DNA from: an uncultured Clostridia bacterium
GTDB lineage: Bacteria > Bacillota > Clostridia > Lachnospirales > Lachnospiraceae
Length of the DNA stretch: 5,435 nucleotides
NCBI GenBank assembly: GCA_947304065.1
Contig: CAMZAI010000170.1
Coordinates: 1 to 5,435 of the forward strand
Direction: 5' to 3'
Shown piece by piece: positions 3,354 to 5,435 of this stretch (position 1 is the first letter of the stretch; each line of letters starts with the position of its first letter). Under the pieces are notes generated by a model, which was given only the letters and a program-made list of their open reading frames with translations, ran no database searches and was not told where the DNA came from. Position numbers and translations under genes: made by a program.

Positions 3354-5435
3354 ATGAAAAAACTAAATCGCGATTTGGTGATCGGGATAATAATGGTACT
3401 TCTAGTTTCTATCCCTGTAGTATTATCGATTTTCTGGCTTCCTTACAATGTAAATGAGATGGATTACGGAGCGATATTTCAGGCTCCTTCCTTAAGGCAT
3501 ATATTCGGCACGGACAATTTCGGCCGCGACATCTTCTGCAGGGTGATAGAGGGGGCGAGATCGACCTTCCTGATCGCTGTGTTCACGGTGCTGGCGGGTG
3601 CGGTGATCGGCGGACTGGTCGGAGCGCTCACCGGATATTACGGCGGTATAGTCGACGAGGTCCTGATGAGACTGAACGACGGTCTCGCTTCGTTCCCGAG
3701 TATCCTGCTCGCTCTTGTTGTGGTAAGTATCCTGGACAAGGGCACGATGAATATCTGCATTTCCCTCGGTATCGTATTCATACCGAGCTTCGCGAGGATC
3801 ATGCGCTCGGAGTTCCTCGAGGAGAGCAACCGCGATTATGTCGCGAATGCGAAGCTCATGGGAGCGTCCGATCTTCGTATTATATTTGTACATATCCTTC
3901 CGAACACCATGCCGGTATTCTGGTCATCGGTGCTCGTAGGTCTCAATAACGCGGTCCTTGCGGAGGCGGGACTGAGCTACCTCGGACTTGGCGTTCAGCC
4001 GCCGGATCCCAGCTTAGGCCGAATGCTCGCGGAGGCGCAGGTTTATATCTACGGCGCGCCCTGGTACATGTTCTTCACGAGCCTTACGATGGTGATCGCG
4101 ATCCTCGGGATCTCGCTGATCAGCGGCAATGTCGGAGTTTCGGCGATCAATTTCAGGCAGATAAAGAAGAAGGCACAGGAGAGAAGAAAGCAGGAGCTCG
4201 CTTCCCGGAAAGAGCAGGAGGAGTGGCCCGAAGATACAAGGCTTTCACTGCGCGACGTGCATGTCGGATTTATTGACGAAGATGGCGTGAATGAAGTTAT
4301 CAAAGGTATCAGCTTCGACCTGAAGAAGGGCGAGATACTCGGTATCGTCGGCGAATCGGGTTCAGGCAAGAGCCTTACCGCGCTCTCGATACTCGGAATA
4401 GCATCGGATACCTCGCTGATCACCGGAGGCGACATTCTCCTCGACGGACAGAGCCTTGCGGACATGAGCGAGCAGGATATGACGAAGGTCAGGGGCGGCA
4501 AGATCGCGATGATCTTCCAGGAGCCCATGACTTCGCTGAATCCGGTAAAGACGATCGGCTGGCAGATAGACGAGATACTTGAGCTGCACGCCTCGCATCT
4601 GAGCGAGAAGGAGCAGAAAGCGAGAGTACTCGACGCGATGGCGGACACGGGCCTCGAAGATCCGGACAAGCTCTACGGAATGTATCCTCACGAGCTCTCG
4701 GGCGGTATGAGGCAGAGAGTCATGATCGCAATGGCGCTCGTGGCAAGGGCGGAGACGATATTTGCGGATGAGCCCACGACCGCGCTCGATGCGGATATCG
4801 TGGACGTGATCCTCGGTATATTTAAGAAGATAAACAGGAAGTACGGAACTTCGATCATCCTGATCTCGCACGATCTGGAGGTCATCGCCTCGATCTGCGG
4901 AAGGGCGCTCGTGCTCAAGGACGGCATGATCGTTGAGGAACTCGAGATCAATAAAGCCGACGACGAAAATGTCAGCGCGCAGGCCTTTGTACATCCGAAG
5001 AGTGATTACGGACAGAATCTGCTTGCGGCGGCATTCGCGGACAAATCTTATCTTACGGATGAGCCTGAAGGCGAGCCGATAGTCGAGCTTAAGGATTTCT
5101 CGGTAATGTACCGCAACAGGGGCAAGTTCCTGTTCTCGAAGAAATCCTTTAACACTGTTATCAATGATGTTGATATGACGATCTGCCGCGGAGACTGCGT
5201 GGGCGTCGTAGGTCCTTCGGGCTGCGGCAAGACTACGCTTGTGAAAGCGATAGCGGGGCTCCAGAAGTATACAAAGGGGCAGATGAAGCTGAACTGCGCG
5301 CGTCCCGGCATGGTATTCCAGGATCCGCTCGGAAGCCTTAACCCTTCGATGACGGTCGGCAGGATACTTGAGGAGCCACTGCGTCTTTCGGACGAGTACG
5401 ATCCGGTGAAAGCAAAGGCGCTTGTGGCACAGACC
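3354..5435 (+). CDS. Fused ABC importer subunit: DppC-type permease + DppD-type ATPase + DppF-type ATPase, 3' end outside window
   Basis: One open frame of 694 codons, continuing past the edge, holds three usually separate subunits of a peptide-type importer. Permease domain: residues 1-267, with TM1 at about 8-30, GTDNFGRD (52-59), later membrane segments, EAA loop NRDYVANAKLMGAS (159-172) and LSYLGLG (207-213). A charged Lys/Arg/Glu/Gln linker (268-296) follows. First ATPase: about 297-560, with Walker A GESGSGKS (333-340), Q-loop Gln389 in FQEPMTSLNP, signature LSGGMRQR (448-455), Walker B/D-loop FADEPTTALD (Asp472, Glu473) and switch His506; all key residues are present. Second ATPase: from about 575, with Walker A GPSGCGKT (620-627) and Gln656 in FQDPLGSLNP; its signature and Walker B lie off-window. 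The frame was followed codon by codon across both junctions without a stop. Two-ATPase chains (GsiA, YejF) and permease-ATPase fusions are known in this family; a three-way chain is uncommon to my knowledge. With the preceding permease it would form the whole membrane complex except the binding protein. Confidence 0.92.
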   Translation, partial: MKKLNRDLVIGIIMVLLVSIPVVLSIFWLPYNVNEMDYGAIFQAPSLRHIFGTDNFGRDIFCRVIEGARSTFLIAVFTVLAGAVIGGLVGALTGYYGGIVDEVLMRLNDGLASFPSILLALVVVSILDKGTMNICISLGIVFIPSFARIMRSEFLEESNRDYVANAKLMGASDLRIIFVHILPNTMPVFWSSVLVGLNNAVLAEAGLSYLGLGVQPPDPSLGRMLAEAQVYIYGAPWYMFFTSLTMVIAILGISLISGNVGVSAINFRQIKKKAQERRKQELASRKEQEEWPEDTRLSLRDVHVGFIDEDGVNEVIKGISFDLKKGEILGIVGESGSGKSLTALSILGIASDTSLITGGDILLDGQSLADMSEQDMTKVRGGKIAMIFQEPMTSLNPVKTIGWQIDEILELHASHLSEKEQKARVLDAMADTGLEDPDKLYGMYPHELSGGMRQRVMIAMALVARAETIFADEPTTALDADIVDVILGIFKKINRKYGTSIILISHDLEVIASICGRALVLKDGMIVEELEINKADDENVSAQAFVHPKSDYGQNLLAAAFADKSYLTDEPEGEPIVELKDFSVMYRNRGKFLFSKKSFNTVINDVDMTICRGDCVGVVGPSGCGKTTLVKAIAGLQKYTKGQMKLNCARPGMVFQDPLGSLNPSMTVGRILEEPLRLSDEYDPVKAKALVAQT

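Noticed and set aside
4211..4260. Internal translation start for the first ATPase (purine-rich GGAGGAG at 4216-4222)
   Set aside because: The nearest GTG at 4223 is out of frame, and the first in-frame GTG at 4257 is about 35 nt away and inside the first strand of the ATPase domain.
4049..4994. Overlapping minus-strand frames opposite the fusion transporter
   Set aside because: They lie opposite strongly conserved permease and ATPase motifs and arise from the GC-rich codon pattern. No RBS or domain supports them.

Overview
The window looks like a chromosomal segment of a medium-GC Firmicute, probably a Clostridia member of the Lachnospiraceae type. This is inferred from strong AGGAGG ribosome binding sites, consensus-like sigma-A promoters, a secreted C5a-peptidase-like subtilase with a PA domain, and free use of ATA, AGA and AGG codons in the transporter genes. 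Three protein genes fill it, and two of them run off the window edges.

Left (1-1900, minus strand): the first 633 codons of a large secreted subtilisin-family (S8) protease. It has a signal peptide, an I9-type propeptide, the catalytic Asp and His, the oxyanion Asn and an inserted PA domain. The window stops shortly before the expected catalytic Ser.

Middle (1901-2343): a 443-bp divergent intergenic region rich in regulatory structure. The protease promoter (TTGACA, 17 bp, TATTAT with extended -10) has its -35 box inside a perfect 7-bp-arm inverted repeat. A terminator-like hairpin with a T6 tract lies between this promoter and the protease start. It is bracketed by complementary 9-nt segments about 83 nt apart, so the protease leader may work by attenuation. 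The transporter promoter (TTGACC, 17 bp, TACAAT) is flanked and interrupted by TTGCGC/GCGCAA elements that look like operators. The word TGTAACCG recurs three times, with related variants nearby.

Right (2344-5435, plus strand): an operon for a peptide-type (Opp/Dpp) ABC importer. The first gene is an ordinary DppB/OppB permease. The second is one uninterrupted reading frame that joins a DppC-type permease, a DppD-type ATPase and a DppF-type ATPase. It is open at the window end after 694 codons. This three-way fusion is the most unusual item here. The substrate-binding protein is not in the window.

Working model (inference): the exported protease releases peptides outside the cell and the divergent importer takes them up. 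The intergenic control elements would allow each direction to be regulated separately.
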